In this document: piece by piece, positions 15,977 through 25,475 of the stretch
Numbering within the stretch: position 1 is the first letter of the stretch
Layout of the letters: every line of letters begins with the position of its first letter
Source: an uncultured Rubrivivax sp.
Lineage (GTDB): Bacteria > Pseudomonadota > Gammaproteobacteria > Burkholderiales > Burkholderiaceae_C
Assembly (NCBI GenBank): GCA_937975735.1
Contig: CALJUI010000064.1
Coordinates: forward strand, 1-33,975
Direction: 5' to 3'
Length of the DNA stretch: 33,975 bases
Translations under genes and position numbers: made by a program
Notes under the pieces: generated by a model
The model's input: the letters and a program-made list of their open reading frames with translations, nothing else
Told to the model about the DNA's origin: nothing
The model's database searches: none

Positions 15977-15982
15977 TACAAT
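15977..15982 (+). promoter_or_regulatory. -10-like element ahead of the ABC exporter
   Basis: TACAAT (5 of 6 matches to TATAAT) ends 9 nt before the ATG of the ATPase gene, and no Shine-Dalgarno sequence lies between. This fits a leaderless or very short leader. Confidence 0.5.
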
Positions 15983-15991
15983 CGCGCCCCC

Positions 15992-16921
15992 ATGTCCGCC
16001 ATGCCTGCCGTCCGCTTCGACGCGGTCCACAAGACCTTTGCCACCCCGAAAGGGCCGCTGCAGGCGCTGGGCGGGGTGTCCTTCGACATCGAGCCGGGCG
16101 AGTTCTTCGGCCTGCTCGGCCCCAACGGTGCCGGCAAGACGACGCTGATCTCGGTACTGGCCGGGCTGGCGCGCGCCACCAGCGGCCGCGTCTCGGTGAT
16201 GGGCCACGACGTGGTCGACGACTACGCGGCGGCGCGCAAGGCGCTGGGCATCGTGCCGCAGGAGCTGGTCTTCGATCCCTTCTTCAGCGTGCGCGAGACA
16301 TTGCGCATCCAGAGCGGCTACTTCGGCGTGCGCGGCAACGAGGCCTGGATCGACGAGTTGCTGCAGGGCCTGGGGCTGGCCGACAAGGCCGGCGCGAACA
16401 TGCGCCAGCTCTCCGGCGGCATGAAGCGCCGCGTGCTGGTGGCGCAGGCGCTCGTGCATCGGCCGCCGGTGATCGTGCTGGACGAGCCGACCGCCGGCGT
16501 CGACGTCGAGCTGCGACAGACCCTGTGGCAGTTCGTCGCCCGGCTCAACAAGCAGGGCCACACCGTGCTGCTGACCACGCACTACCTGGAGGAGGCCGAG
16601 GCGCTGTGCGGCCGCATCGCGATGCTCAAGCTCGGCCGGGTGGTGGCGCTGGACCGCACCGCCAACCTGCTGGCCGGCACCGCCAGCACGATGCTGCGCA
16701 TCAAGACCGACGATGCGCTGACGGCCGACATCGCCGAGCACGCGCGCGTGACCGGCCGCATCGCCCAGGTCACGGCGCACGACGCGGCCGAGGTCGAGAC
16801 CCTGCTCGGCCGGCTGCGCGCCGCCGGCGTGCATATCGAGGACCTGGAGATCGGCCGCGCCGACCTCGAGGACGTGTTCCTCGAGATCATGCAGGAGAAG
16901 GCCGTGGAGCAGCCGGCATGA
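15992..16921 (+). CDS. ABC transporter ATP-binding protein (ABC-2 exporter, YadG-like)
   Basis: The 309-residue ATPase of a two-component exporter. Walker A is GPNGAGKT (43-50), the Q-loop Gln90, the signature LSGGM (140-144), Walker B VIVLDEP (160-166) and the H-loop TTHYLEEAE (about 194-202). The extra C-terminal region (about 225-309) is typical of the DrrA/YadG-type subfamily. The stop overlaps the start of the permease gene (ATGA), so the subunits are made together. In Burkholderiales this pair commonly precedes bolA-murA-his. The exported substrate is not known; an envelope component is a guess from context. Confidence 0.93.
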   Translation: MSAMPAVRFDAVHKTFATPKGPLQALGGVSFDIEPGEFFGLLGPNGAGKTTLISVLAGLARATSGRVSVMGHDVVDDYAAARKALGIVPQELVFDPFFSVRETLRIQSGYFGVRGNEAWIDELLQGLGLADKAGANMRQLSGGMKRRVLVAQALVHRPPVIVLDEPTAGVDVELRQTLWQFVARLNKQGHTVLLTTHYLEEAEALCGRIAMLKLGRVVALDRTANLLAGTASTMLRIKTDDALTADIAEHARVTGRIAQVTAHDAAEVETLLGRLRAAGVHIEDLEIGRADLEDVFLEIMQEKAVEQPA

Positions 16922-17682
16922 TCCGGCTGGCGGGCGCGCGCACGCTGTTCGGCAAGGAGATCCTGCGCTTCTGGAAGGTCGCGTTCCAGACTGTCGCCGC
17001 GCCGATCCTGACCGCGATGCTCTACCTGCTGATCTTCGGCCACGTGCTCAAGGACCGGGTCGAGGTCTACCCCGGCGTCGGCTACACGAGCTTCCTGATC
17101 CCGGGGCTGGTGATGATGAGCGTGCTGCAGAACGCCTTCGCCAACAGCTCGAGCTCGCTGGTGCAGAGCAAGATCACCGGCAACCTGGTGTTCCTGCTGG
17201 TCTCGCCGCTGTCGCACTGGGCCTGGTTCGTGGCCTACGTCGGCGCCTCGGTGGTGCGCGGGCTGGCGGTGGGCGCCGGCGTGCTGGTGGTGACGGTCTG
17301 GTTCGCGCCGCTGGCCCTGAACGAGCCCTGGTGGATCGTGGTCTTCTCGGCGCTGGGCGGCGCGATGATGGGCGCGCTCGGCCTGATCGCCGGGCTGTGG
17401 GCGGAGAAGTTCGACCAGATGGCGGCCTTCCAGAACTTCATCATCATGCCGATGACCTTCCTGTCCGGCGTCTTCTACTCGGTGCACTCGCTGCCCGAGC
17501 TGTGGCTGCAGGTCAGCCACCTGAACCCCTTCTTCTACATGATCGACGGGTTCCGGCGCGGCTTCTTCGGCGTCAGCGACGTGTCGCCCTGGCTCAGCCT
17601 GGGGGTGGTCGGCACGAGCTTCACGGTCGTCGCGGCCATCGCGCTTCGGCTGCTCGCCAGCGGCTACAAGCTGCGCCAGTAG
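16918..17682 (+). CDS. ABC-2 type transporter permease (YadH-like)
   Basis: A 254-residue inner-membrane protein with about six hydrophobic segments: around 25-42, 55-80, 100-125, 138-162, 170-190 and 230-248. The conserved stretch SSSSLVQSKITGNLVFLL and the C-terminal LNPFFYMIDGFRRGFFG are typical of ABC-2 permeases such as YadH/NodJ. It overlaps the ATPase gene by 4 nt, and two of each subunit would form the exporter. It is followed after 35 bp by the bolA-like gene. Confidence 0.93.
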   Translation: MIRLAGARTLFGKEILRFWKVAFQTVAAPILTAMLYLLIFGHVLKDRVEVYPGVGYTSFLIPGLVMMSVLQNAFANSSSSLVQSKITGNLVFLLVSPLSHWAWFVAYVGASVVRGLAVGAGVLVVTVWFAPLALNEPWWIVVFSALGGAMMGALGLIAGLWAEKFDQMAAFQNFIIMPMTFLSGVFYSVHSLPELWLQVSHLNPFFYMIDGFRRGFFGVSDVSPWLSLGVVGTSFTVVAAIALRLLASGYKLRQ

Positions 17683-17701
17683 GGCCATCGGCGCGCCGGG
17701 C

Positions 17702-17707
17702 GATAAT
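17702..17707 (+). promoter_or_regulatory. -10-like element ahead of the bolA-like gene
   Basis: GATAAT (5 of 6 matches to TATAAT) ends 10 nt before ATG 17718, with no Shine-Dalgarno sequence in between. It could start the bolA-murA-his transcript independently of the exporter genes. Confidence 0.45.
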
Positions 17708-17717
17708 CCCTTCCACC

Positions 17718-17981
17718 ATGGCCGATCCCACCCCCCAGCAGGTCCGCGAACTGATCGCCGCCGGCCTGCCCTGCGAGCACCTGGACGTCGAGGGCGACGG
17801 CCGCCACTTCTTCGCGACCATCGTCAGCGCCGCGTTCGACGGCCTGCCGCGCGTGCGGCGCCACCAGCGCGTCTACGCGGTGCTGGGCGATAGAATGCGC
17901 GAAGAAATCCACGCGCTGTCGATGAAGACCCTGACCCCGGCCGAGTACGCCGCCAGCGGCGCCTCCCACCACACCCACTGA
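17718..17981 (+). CDS. BolA/IbaG-family protein
   Basis: An 87-residue BolA-like protein. These small proteins bind monothiol glutaredoxins and [2Fe-2S] clusters and take part in iron-sulfur handling and stress response. Visible features are [16 protein letters not shown] (the beta strand with the conserved His), the [19 protein letters not shown] segment, and [13 protein letters not shown] with the C-terminal conserved region. A His-rich tail (HHTH) closes the protein. The position immediately before murA matches that of ibaG in many proteobacteria, so it is most likely the IbaG type rather than BolA itself. Confidence 0.9.
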   Translation: MADPTPQQVRELIAAGLPCEHLDVEGDGRHFFATIVSAAFDGLPRVRRHQRVYAVLGDRMREEIHALSMKTLTPAEYAASGASHHTH

Positions 17982-17983
17982 TC

Positions 17984-18007
17984 CCACCTGCGGCGCGCCG
18001 CGGGTGG
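17984..18007 (+). repeat. strong hairpin between the bolA-like gene and murA
   Basis: CCACC-T-GCGGC-GC-GCCGC-G-GGTGG forms an 11-bp stem with one T-G wobble. It begins 3 nt after the bolA-like stop. No T tract follows, so it is not a classical terminator; it could stabilise or attenuate the transcript. Confidence 0.55.
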
Positions 18008-18072
18008 CCGGACGCGCCGCCCCGGTCTGGCGGCCCGGGCCCCCGCTGTGCCGCTCGAGAGCAAGCCACAGC

Positions 18073-19338
18073 ATGGACAAACTCCTGATTCGCGGCGGCC
18101 GCCGGTTGAGCGGCGAGGTGCCCATCGCCGGCGCCAAGAACGCCGCGCTGCCCGAGCTGTGCGCCGCGCTGCTGACCGACCAGCCGGTGCGGCTGGCCAA
18201 CGTGCCGCAGCTGCAGGACGTGGCCACGATGCTCAAGCTGCTGCGCACGATGGGCGCCGAAGCGGGCCGCGACGAGGACGACCCTGCGCTCGTGACGGTC
18301 CACGCGGCCGGCCCGATCGAGCCGGTGGCGCCCTACGAGCTGGTCAAGACGATGCGCGCGTCGATCCTCGTGCTCGGTCCGCTGCTGGCGCGTTTCGGAC
18401 GCGCCACGGTGTCGCTGCCCGGCGGCTGCGCGATCGGCTCGCGGCCGGTCGACCAGCACATCAAGGGCCTGCAGGCGATGGGCGCGGAGATCACGGTCGA
18501 GCACGGCAACATCGTCGCCACCGCCAAGCGCCTGCGGGGCGCGCGCATCACGACCGACATGGTCACCGTGACCGGCACCGAGAACTTCCTGATGGCCGCC
18601 GCGCTGGCCGACGGCGAGACGGTGCTCGAGAATGCCGCGCAGGAGCCCGAGATCCCGGACCTGGCCGAGATGCTGATCGGAATGGGCGCGAAGATCGGCG
18701 GCCACGGCACGAGCCGGATCACGGTGCAGGGCGTCGAGCGGCTGCATGCGCCGGCCGCGCCGCACCACGTCGTGCCCGACCGCATCGAGACCGGCACCTT
18801 CCTGTGCGCGGTGGCCGCGGCCGGCGGCGACGTGCTGCTGCGCGGGGCGCGCGCCGACCACCTCGACGCGGTGATCGAGAAGCTGCGGGAGGCCGGCGCG
18901 ACCATCGACGCGGTGGACGGCGGCATCCGCATCCGGGCTGGCCGCCGGCCCACGGCGGTGAGCTTCCGCACCAGCGAGTACCCTGGCTTCCCGACCGACA
19001 TGCAGGCTCAGTTCATGGCCGTCAACTGCATCGCCGACGGCGCCGCGAAGGTCTCGGAGACGATCTTCGAGAACCGCTTCATGCACGTCAACGAACTGCT
19101 GCGCCTGGGCGCGGACATCCAGATCGACGGCCACCTGGCGGTGATCCAGGGCGTGCCGCGGCTGTCCGGCGCGGCGGTGATGGCGACCGACCTGCGCGCG
19201 TCGGCCAGCCTGGTGATCGCCGGCCTGGTCGCCGACGGCGACACCGTGGTCGACCGCATCTACCATCTCGACCGCGGCTACGACCGGATGGAAGCCAAGC
19301 TGCGTGCGGTCGGCGCCGACATCGAGCGCGTCCGATGA
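18073..19338 (+). CDS. murA: UDP-N-acetylglucosamine 1-carboxyvinyltransferase
   Basis: Transfers enolpyruvate from PEP to UDP-N-acetylglucosamine, the first committed step of peptidoglycan synthesis (cytoplasm). The 421-residue product has the active-site cysteine in SLPGGCAIG (Cys119), the residue attacked by fosfomycin in this family. It also has the N-terminal [14 protein letters not shown] substrate loop and the C-terminal [17 protein letters not shown] motif with the conserved Arg. ATG 18073 gives the family-typical MDKLLIRGG start; the open frame upstream is not conserved. The stop overlaps hisG (ATGA), coupling cell-wall and histidine genes, an arrangement known in many betaproteobacteria. 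Confidence 0.97.
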   Translation: MDKLLIRGGRRLSGEVPIAGAKNAALPELCAALLTDQPVRLANVPQLQDVATMLKLLRTMGAEAGRDEDDPALVTVHAAGPIEPVAPYELVKTMRASILVLGPLLARFGRATVSLPGGCAIGSRPVDQHIKGLQAMGAEITVEHGNIVATAKRLRGARITTDMVTVTGTENFLMAAALADGETVLENAAQEPEIPDLAEMLIGMGAKIGGHGTSRITVQGVERLHAPAAPHHVVPDRIETGTFLCAVAAAGGDVLLRGARADHLDAVIEKLREAGATIDAVDGGIRIRAGRRPTAVSFRTSEYPGFPTDMQAQFMAVNCIADGAAKVSETIFENRFMHVNELLRLGADIQIDGHLAVIQGVPRLSGAAVMATDLRASASLVIAGLVADGDTVVDRIYHLDRGYDRMEAKLRAVGADIERVR

Positions 19339-19973
19339 TCACGCTGGCGTTGTCCAAGGGCCGCATCTTCGACGACACGCTGCCGATGCTGGCCGCCGCC
19401 GGCGTGCAGGTGCTCGACGACCCCGAGGCCTCGCGCAAGTTGATCCTGGACACCGACCGCGACGGTCTGCGCGTCGTGCTGGTGCGCGCCTCCGACGTGC
19501 CGACCTACGTGCAGTACGGCGGCGCCGACCTCGGCGTGGCCGGCAAGGACGTGCTGATCGAGCATGGCGAGCAGGGCCTGTACCAGCCGCTGGACCTCGG
19601 GATCGCACGCTGCCGGATGAGCGTGGCGGTGCGCGACGACTTCGACTATGCCGCGGCCGTGCGCCAGGGATCGCGCATCCGCGTCGCGACCAAGTACACG
19701 CAGATCGCGCGCCAGCACTTCGCCGACAAGGGCGTGCATGTCGACCTGATCAAGCTGTACGGCTCGATGGAGCTGGCGCCGCTGACCGGCCTGGCCGATG
19801 CCATCGTCGACCTGGTCTCGACCGGCAGCACGCTGAAGGCCAATCAGCTGGTCGAGGTCGAGCGGGTGATGGACATCAGCGCGCGGCTGATCGTCAACCA
19901 GGCGGCGCTCAAGCTCCGGCGCGAGCCCTTGCGCGCGCTGATCGACGCCTTTGCGAAGGCGGTGGCCCCGTGA
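19335..19973 (+). CDS. hisG: ATP phosphoribosyltransferase, short form
   Basis: Condenses ATP with PRPP to phosphoribosyl-ATP, the first and regulated step of histidine synthesis. The 212-residue product begins [13 protein letters not shown] and has the PRPP-binding stretch [16 protein letters not shown]. It lacks the C-terminal ACT-like regulatory domain of the long form (about 300 residues). Short HisG normally needs the regulatory partner HisZ, which is not in this window and should be elsewhere. ATG 19335 overlaps the murA stop, and the gene's own stop overlaps the hisD GTG. Confidence 0.96.
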   Translation: MITLALSKGRIFDDTLPMLAAAGVQVLDDPEASRKLILDTDRDGLRVVLVRASDVPTYVQYGGADLGVAGKDVLIEHGEQGLYQPLDLGIARCRMSVAVRDDFDYAAAVRQGSRIRVATKYTQIARQHFADKGVHVDLIKLYGSMELAPLTGLADAIVDLVSTGSTLKANQLVEVERVMDISARLIVNQAALKLRREPLRALIDAFAKAVAP

Positions 19974-21757
19974 GCGTGGCACTGCGGCGGCTCGGCAGCT
20001 CGGACGCCGGCTTCGAGGCCGACTTCCAGCGTCTGCTGCACTGGTCGGCCGAGACCGACGCGGCGATCGAGCAACGCGTCGCCGACATCATCGCCGACGT
20101 GCGGGTCCGCGGCGATGCTGCGGTGCTGGCCTACACCGAGCGCTTCGACCGGATCGCGGCGCCGTCGATGGCGGCGCTGTCGATCGGCGAGGCCGAGCTG
20201 CACGGCGCGCTGGCGCTGATCACGCCGGCGCAGCGCGATGCGCTGCACGCCGCCGAAAGGCGCATCCGCGACTACCACCTGCGCCAGCTCGACGCCGCCG
20301 GCCGCAGCTGGCGGTACCGCGACGCCGACGGCACCTTGCTCGGCCAGAAGGTCACGCCGCTGGACCGTGTCGGCGTCTACGTGCCCGGCGGCAAGGCCGC
20401 CTACCCGTCGAGCGTGCTGATGAACGCGGTGCCGGCGCGCGTGGCCGGCGTCGGCGAGATCGTGATGGTCGTGCCGACCCCCGACGGCGAGCGCAACCCG
20501 CTGGTGCTCGCCGCCGCGGCGGTTGCCGGCGTGCAGCGGGTGTTCACGATCGGCGGCGCGCAGGCGGTCGCCGCGCTGGCCTACGGCACCGACACCGTGC
20601 CGCGCGTCGACAAGATCACCGGCCCGGGCAACGCCTATGTCGCCAGCGCCAAGCGGCGCGTCTTCGGCCAGGTCGGCATCGACATGATCGCCGGGCCGAG
20701 CGAGATCCTGGTGCTGGCCGACGGCAGCACGCCGGCCGACTGGGTCGCGATGGACCTGTTCAGCCAGGCCGAGCACGACGAGCTGGCGCAGAGCATCCTG
20801 CTGTGCCCCGATCCGGCCTACATCGATGCCGTCCAGGCGGCGATCGACCGGTTGCTGCCCGGGATGCCCCGCCGCGACGTCATCCGTGCCTCGCTGGAAG
20901 GCCGCGGCGCGCTGATCCGCACGCGCTCGATGGAGGAGGCCTGCGAGATCAGCAACCGCATCGCGCCGGAGCATCTGGAGGTCAGCTCGCGCGACCCGCA
21001 GCGCTGGGAGCCGCTGCTGCGCCACGCCGGCGCGATCTTCCTCGGGGCCTTCACCAGCGAAAGCCTGGGCGACTACTGCGCCGGCCCGAACCACGTGCTG
21101 CCGACCGCGGGCACCGCGCGCTTTTCGTCGCCGCTCGGCGTGATGGACTTCCAGAAGCGCAGCAGCCTGATCGAGGTCAGCGCCGCCGGCGCGCAGCAGC
21201 TCGGACCGATCGCCGCCGAGCTCGCCCACGGCGAGGGCCTGCAGGCCCATGCGCGCGCCGCCGAGATGCGGATCGGCGCCGAACTGCCGGCGACGGCGAC
21301 CGCCGGCTTCGAGGTGCGCGCGGTCGACGGCGACAACGTCGACGAGCTTCTGTCGCTGGCCGTCGCGCCCGAGCAGCAGGCCTTCATCGCGCCCGCCCCG
21401 AAGTCGATCGCCCAGGCGGCTCACACGCCCGGCGGGCGGGCACTGGCGCTCTACGACGGCGCCACGCCGGTCGGCCTGCTGCTGCTCTACGACGCGCGGC
21501 GCGACCGCGAGCGTCCGGCCGAGGCGCTGACGGTGTGGCGGCTGATGATCGATGCGCGCTACCAGCGCCGCGGTTTCGGCGCGAAGGCGCTGCAGTGGGC
21601 GATCGACGAGACGCGGCGGCTCGGTCTGCCGCGTATCCGGCTGTCGCACGTGCCGGCCAACCCGGTCGGTGCGTTCTATCAACGATTCGGTTTCGCCTAC
21701 ACCGGCGAGGTCGAGGATCAGGAGCGCGTGATGGCGCTCGATCTGGGAGCCCGCTGA
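19970..21757 (+). CDS. hisD: histidinol dehydrogenase fused to a C-terminal GNAT N-acetyltransferase
   Basis: A 595-residue product. Residues 1-437 are a complete histidinol dehydrogenase (two-step NAD-dependent oxidation of histidinol to histidine, Zn enzyme). [13 protein letters not shown] (137-149), [12 protein letters not shown] (214-225), zinc ligands Gln266, His269, Asp368 and His427, and the catalytic pair Glu334/His335 in IAPEHLEV are all present. After a linker of about ten residues (ELPATATAG), residues 447-595 form a GNAT acetyltransferase. It has [32 protein letters not shown] (523-541, with the acetyl-CoA loop RRGFGA) and [12 protein letters not shown], and resembles the BltD/SpeG-like polyamine or small-amine acetyltransferase branch. 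No stop codon or ribosome site separates the two parts. GTG at 19970 overlaps the hisG stop. HisD is normally about 435 residues, so the fusion is real in this sequence. The role of the acetyltransferase is unknown. Confidence 0.93.
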   Translation: MSVALRRLGSSDAGFEADFQRLLHWSAETDAAIEQRVADIIADVRVRGDAAVLAYTERFDRIAAPSMAALSIGEAELHGALALITPAQRDALHAAERRIRDYHLRQLDAAGRSWRYRDADGTLLGQKVTPLDRVGVYVPGGKAAYPSSVLMNAVPARVAGVGEIVMVVPTPDGERNPLVLAAAAVAGVQRVFTIGGAQAVAALAYGTDTVPRVDKITGPGNAYVASAKRRVFGQVGIDMIAGPSEILVLADGSTPADWVAMDLFSQAEHDELAQSILLCPDPAYIDAVQAAIDRLLPGMPRRDVIRASLEGRGALIRTRSMEEACEISNRIAPEHLEVSSRDPQRWEPLLRHAGAIFLGAFTSESLGDYCAGPNHVLPTAGTARFSSPLGVMDFQKRSSLIEVSAAGAQQLGPIAAELAHGEGLQAHARAAEMRIGAELPATATAGFEVRAVDGDNVDELLSLAVAPEQQAFIAPAPKSIAQAAHTPGGRALALYDGATPVGLLLLYDARRDRERPAEALTVWRLMIDARYQRRGFGAKALQWAIDETRRLGLPRIRLSHVPANPVGAFYQRFGFAYTGEVEDQERVMALDLGAR

Positions 21758-21758
21758 G

Positions 21759-22850
21759 ATGGCCACGGTGCCCTTGAGTCAACGCCTGTCGCAGACGATT
21801 CGTCAGGACGTGCAGTCGATGCACGCCTACGCGGTGCAGCCCAGCGCCGGACTGATCAAGCTCGATGCGATGGAGAACCCGTTCGAGCTGCCCGAGGCGC
21901 TGCAGGCCGAGCTCGGCCACCGCCTGGCCCGCGTGCCGATCAACCGCTACCCCGGCGCGCGCACCGACGACCTGATCGGCGCGCTGGCCGCGTTCGCCGA
22001 ACTGCCGGCCGGCGCCGGGCTGATGCTGGGCAACGGCTCGGACGAACTGATCGACCTCCTCTCGGTGGCCTGCGACGTGCCCGGCGCGACGATCGTCGCG
22101 CCGGTGCCCGGCTTCGTGATGTACGAGCTGTCGGCCAAACTGCGCGGCCTGAACTTCGTCGGCGTGCCACTGACGGCCGACTTCCAGCTCGACGAGGCAG
22201 AGATGCTCGCGGCGATCGAGCGCGAGCGGCCGGCGATCACCTACCTGGCCTACCCGAACAACCCGACCGCGAACCTCTGGGACGACGCGGTGATCGACCG
22301 CCTCGTCGCGGCGGTGGGACGCCAGAACGGCTTCGTCGTGTTCGACGAGGCCTACCAGCCCTTCGCGTCGCGCACGTGGATGCATAAGATGGCGAGGCAC
22401 GAGCACGTGATGGTGCTGCGCACGCTGTCGAAGTTCGGCCTGGCCGGCGTGCGGCTGGGCTACCTGTGCGGCCCGGCCGAGCTGATCGAGCAGATCGACA
22501 AGGTGCGCCCGCCGTACAACGTCAGCAGCCTGAACGCCGAGGCGGCGCTGTTCGCGCTGGAGAACGCCTACGAGTTCGGCCGCCAGGCGGCGGTGCTGCG
22601 AGACGAGCGCGCGCGGCTGCAAGCGGCGCTGAAGGACATGGCCGGCGTCACGCCGTTCCCGAGCGAGGCCAACATGATCCTCGTGCGCGTGCCCGACTCG
22701 GCACGAGCCTTCGAAGGCATGAGGTCGCGAGGCGTGCTGGTCAAGCACATCGCCGGGCTGCACCCGCTGCTGACCAACTGCCTGCGCTTGACCGTGGGCA
22801 CCCCCGAGCAGAACACGGCCATGATCGACGCCCTGAAAGCGAGCCTCTGA
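21759..22850 (+). CDS. hisC: histidinol-phosphate aminotransferase
   Basis: A PLP enzyme converting imidazole-acetol phosphate and glutamate to histidinol phosphate. The 363-residue product has the fold-type I features AYPNNPTAN (164-172), FDEAYQPF (195-202) and the PLP lysine in [10 protein letters not shown] (Lys225), plus the C-terminal [14 protein letters not shown] 21759 follows the hisD-GNAT stop by one base, and a GGGAG ribosome site (21745-21749) lies inside the end of the GNAT domain. The N-terminal extension [33 protein letters not shown] region (part quoted) is normal for betaproteobacterial HisC. Confidence 0.96.
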   Translation: MATVPLSQRLSQTIRQDVQSMHAYAVQPSAGLIKLDAMENPFELPEALQAELGHRLARVPINRYPGARTDDLIGALAAFAELPAGAGLMLGNGSDELIDLLSVACDVPGATIVAPVPGFVMYELSAKLRGLNFVGVPLTADFQLDEAEMLAAIERERPAITYLAYPNNPTANLWDDAVIDRLVAAVGRQNGFVVFDEAYQPFASRTWMHKMARHEHVMVLRTLSKFGLAGVRLGYLCGPAELIEQIDKVRPPYNVSSLNAEAALFALENAYEFGRQAAVLRDERARLQAALKDMAGVTPFPSEANMILVRVPDSARAFEGMRSRGVLVKHIAGLHPLLTNCLRLTVGTPEQNTAMIDALKASL

Positions 22851-23441
22851 ATGACCCGCACCGCCGACATCCAGCGCGACACCAAGGAAACGCAGATCCA
22901 TGTGCGGATCGACCTCGACGGCACCGGCCAGGCGACCCTCGCCACCGGCATCGGCTTCTTCGACCACATGCTCGACCAGATCGCCCGCCACGGCCTGATC
23001 GACCTGCAGATCGACGCCAAGGGCGACCTGCACATCGACGGCCACCACACGGTGGAGGACGTCGGCATCACGCTCGGGATGGCGGTGGCCAAGGCGGTCG
23101 GCGACAAGGCCGGCATCACCCGCTACGGCCACGCCTACGTGCCACTGGACGAGGCGCTGTCGCGCGTCGTGGTCGACTTCTCCGGCCGCCCGGGCCTGCA
23201 CATGGACGTGCCGTTCAAGGCCGGCATGATCGGCGGCTTCGACACCCAGCTGACCTACGAGTTCTTCCAGGGCTTCGCCAACCACGCGCTCGTCACGCTG
23301 CACATCGACAATCTGAAGGGCGACAACGCCCACCACCAGTGCGAGACGGTGTTCAAGGCCTTCGCGCGCGCGCTGCGCATGGCGCTGACGCCCGACCCGC
23401 GCAGCGCCGGCATGATCCCTTCCACGAAGGGCAGCCTCTGA
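22851..23441 (+). CDS. hisB: imidazoleglycerol-phosphate dehydratase
   Basis: Removes water from imidazole-glycerol phosphate in histidine synthesis (cytoplasm). The 196-residue monofunctional form has both manganese-binding signatures, HHTVEDVGI (64-72) and the later [11 protein letters not shown], and [14 protein letters not shown] near the start. It lacks the histidinol-phosphatase domain found in the E. coli enzyme, so that phosphatase step must be encoded elsewhere. The ATG directly abuts the hisC stop. Confidence 0.97.
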   Translation: MTRTADIQRDTKETQIHVRIDLDGTGQATLATGIGFFDHMLDQIARHGLIDLQIDAKGDLHIDGHHTVEDVGITLGMAVAKAVGDKAGITRYGHAYVPLDEALSRVVVDFSGRPGLHMDVPFKAGMIGGFDTQLTYEFFQGFANHALVTLHIDNLKGDNAHHQCETVFKAFARALRMALTPDPRSAGMIPSTKGSL

Positions 23442-23443
23442 CC

Positions 23444-24088
23444 ATGGCCCAGGTGGTGGCCGTGGTCGACTACGGCATGGGCAACCTGCGCTCGGTGTCG
23501 CAGGCGGTGGCCCATGCGGCGCGCGATGCCGACGTCAAGGTGATCGTCACCGCGAATCCGGAGGAGGTGTTCGACGCCGACCGGGTCGTGCTGCCGGGGC
23601 AGGGCGCGATGCGCGACTGCGTGCGTGCGCTGAACGAGTCGGGGCTGAAGGCCGCGGTACTCGACGCCGCGGCGCGCAAGCCGCTGATGGGCGTGTGCGT
23701 GGGCATGCAGATGCTGCTCGACCACAGCGAGGAGCAGGACACGCCGGGGCTGGGGCTGATCGGGGGGCGCGTCAGGCGCTTTCGCCTCGAGGGCGAGCGC
23801 CAGCCCGACGGCAGCCGCTACAAGGTGCCGCAGATGGGCTGGAACCAGGTCTGGCAGCGTCCGCATGCGCTGTGGGCCGGCGTGCCCGACGGCGCGCACT
23901 TCTACTTCGTGCACAGCTACTACGCCGATCCGTCGGAGCCGCGCCACACCGCGGGCGAGGCCGAGTACGGCGCGCGCTTTACCTGCGCGGTGGCGCGGGA
24001 TAACATTTTCGCGACGCAGTTCCACCCGGAGAAGAGCGCCGAGCACGGCTTGCTGCTGTACCGAAACTTCCTCGCCTGGTCGCCCTGA
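23444..24088 (+). CDS. hisH: imidazole glycerol phosphate synthase, glutaminase subunit
   Basis: The class-I glutamine amidotransferase subunit that feeds ammonia to HisF. The 214-residue product has the nucleophile Cys85 in GVCVGMQ and the catalytic FHPEKS near residue 195. The N-terminal [12 protein letters not shown] and PGQGAMRDC loops are also present. ATG 23444 lies 2 bp after the hisB stop. Its partner hisF is separated from it here by hisA and an inverted gene. Confidence 0.96.
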   Translation: MAQVVAVVDYGMGNLRSVSQAVAHAARDADVKVIVTANPEEVFDADRVVLPGQGAMRDCVRALNESGLKAAVLDAAARKPLMGVCVGMQMLLDHSEEQDTPGLGLIGGRVRRFRLEGERQPDGSRYKVPQMGWNQVWQRPHALWAGVPDGAHFYFVHSYYADPSEPRHTAGEAEYGARFTCAVARDNIFATQFHPEKSAEHGLLLYRNFLAWSP

Positions 24089-24136
24089 GCGGCCGCGGGA
24101 CCCGCCCGTCACCTCCACTCCTCGCTCCCCCGAGCC

Positions 24137-24877
24137 ATGCTGCTGATCCCGGCCATCGACCTGAAGGACGGACAATGCGTCCGCCTCGAGCAGGGCGACA
24201 TGAACGTCGCCACCACGTTCGGCAACGACCCCGCGGCGATGGCACGGCGCTGGCTCGATGCCGGCGCGCGCCGCCTGCACCTGGTCGACCTGAACGGCGC
24301 GTTCGCCGGCAAGCCGGTCAACGAAGGGGCGGTCAAGGCCATCCTGCGCGAGGTCGGCGACCAGATCCCGGTGCAGCTCGGCGGCGGCATCCGCGACCTC
24401 GACACGATCGAGCGCTACCTCGACGACGGCATCAGCTACATCATCATCGGCACCGCCGCGGTGAAGAGCCCGGGTTTCCTGCGCGACGCCTGCGAGGCTT
24501 TCGGCGGCCACATCATCGTCGGCCTCGACGCGAAGGACGGCAAGGTCGCCACCGACGGCTGGAGCAAGCTCACCGGCCACGAGGTCATCGACCTCGCGAA
24601 GAAGTTCGAGGACTACGGCGTCGAGGGCGTGATCTACACCGACATCGGCCGCGACGGCATGATGAGCGGCATCAACATCGACGCCACCGTCAAGCTGGCC
24701 CAGGCGCTGTCGATCCCGGTCATCGCCTCCGGCGGCCTGTCGGGGCTGGCCGACATCGAGCGCCTGTGCGCGGTCGAGGACGACGGCGTCGAGGGCGTGA
24801 TCTGCGGCCGCTCGATCTACACCGGCGCGCTCGACTTCGCCGCGGCGCAGGCGCGGGCGGACGAACTCGCGGTCTGA
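24137..24877 (+). CDS. hisA: phosphoribosylformimino-5-aminoimidazole carboxamide ribotide isomerase
   Basis: A TIM-barrel isomerase (Amadori rearrangement of ProFAR to PRFAR) in histidine synthesis. The 246-residue product has the two catalytic aspartates in IPAIDLKDG (Asp8) and GLDAKDG, and phosphate-binding loops QLGGGIRD and ASGGLSG. It starts with ATG 24137 after a 48-bp gap from hisH. Its stop is only four bases from the stop of the convergent CHRD gene, with a small CTGAA-GG-TTCAG inverted repeat over the junction. Confidence 0.97.
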   Translation: MLLIPAIDLKDGQCVRLEQGDMNVATTFGNDPAAMARRWLDAGARRLHLVDLNGAFAGKPVNEGAVKAILREVGDQIPVQLGGGIRDLDTIERYLDDGISYIIIGTAAVKSPGFLRDACEAFGGHIIVGLDAKDGKVATDGWSKLTGHEVIDLAKKFEDYGVEGVIYTDIGRDGMMSGINIDATVKLAQALSIPVIASGGLSGLADIERLCAVEDDGVEGVICGRSIYTGALDFAAAQARADELAV

Positions 24878-24881
24878 AGGT

Positions 24882-25475
24882 TCAGCCGCGCAGCCCGCGG
24901 CGCCGGCCGCCGATGGCCAGCAGACCCAGTGCGGCCAGCGCCCAACTGGCGGGTTCGGGCACCTCGTGCAGGAAGCCGCGGATCTCGCCGCCGGGGTACA
25001 GCGTCGAGTGGATGTTGAAGTAGGCCTTGCCTTCGTCCAGCCCAGTCATCAGCGCGCTGAAGGCACCGTCCGTGGTTCCTCCGTTGGCCGTGATGAACCC
25101 GACGCTGTAGCTGGCGGTGCTGGTCATGTCGAAGGTCAGGTCGTAGAGGCCATCGGTGAAGCCGGCCGGGAAACCCGGGAAGGTCGGGGTGGTGGTCGCC
25201 ACGCCCACGGTCCCCGCGTCGGCGACCGCCGTGCAGCAGTGGATGTGGGCCACGGTCACTGGGGCGAGCAGGCCGCTGAAAGACGCCTCCACGCGCATCG
25301 TCTTCGCGACGTCATCGATGTTGATGCGGGCCCAGCCGATGCCGGGGCTGGCGACCGGCGGCGATTCCGCCGGCCCGGACAGGTCCGCGTAGTAGCGGAT
25401 CACGTCCGCGGACGCGGGCAACGCGGCCGCGACCAGGGCGATGGCCGCCAGGGAGCGAAGGGTGGGCAAGCGCAT
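24882..25475 (-). CDS. CHRD-domain protein with PEP-CTERM sorting signal
   Basis: A 197-residue secreted protein. It has an N-terminal Sec signal peptide (about 1-21, ending ALPASA). The CHRD domain covers about 24-165: the opening [18 protein letters not shown], the AHIHCC histidines and a closing [18 protein letters not shown] are typical. The C-terminal sorting signal consists of VPEPASWAL, a hydrophobic helix and an Arg-rich end (GGRRRGLRG). PEP-CTERM proteins are recognised by an EpsH-type exosortase and are linked to exopolysaccharide-rich surfaces; no exosortase is in this window. GAGGAGA precedes ATG 25475. It lies inverted between hisA and hisF, so it interrupts the his operon. Function unknown. 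Confidence 0.9.
   Translation of the reverse strand: MRLPTLRSLAAIALVAAALPASADVIRYYADLSGPAESPPVASPGIGWARINIDDVAKTMRVEASFSGLLAPVTVAHIHCCTAVADAGTVGVATTTPTFPGFPAGFTDGLYDLTFDMTSTASYSVGFITANGGTTDGAFSALMTGLDEGKAYFNIHSTLYPGGEIRGFLHEVPEPASWALAALGLLAIGGRRRGLRG

Noticed and set aside
21285..21330. A separate GNAT gene starting at GTG in the GAGGTGCGC context (about 21,312)
   Set aside because: No ribosome site precedes it and the hisD frame runs through without a stop, so a fusion is the simpler reading. It stays possible if the junction contains a sequencing error.
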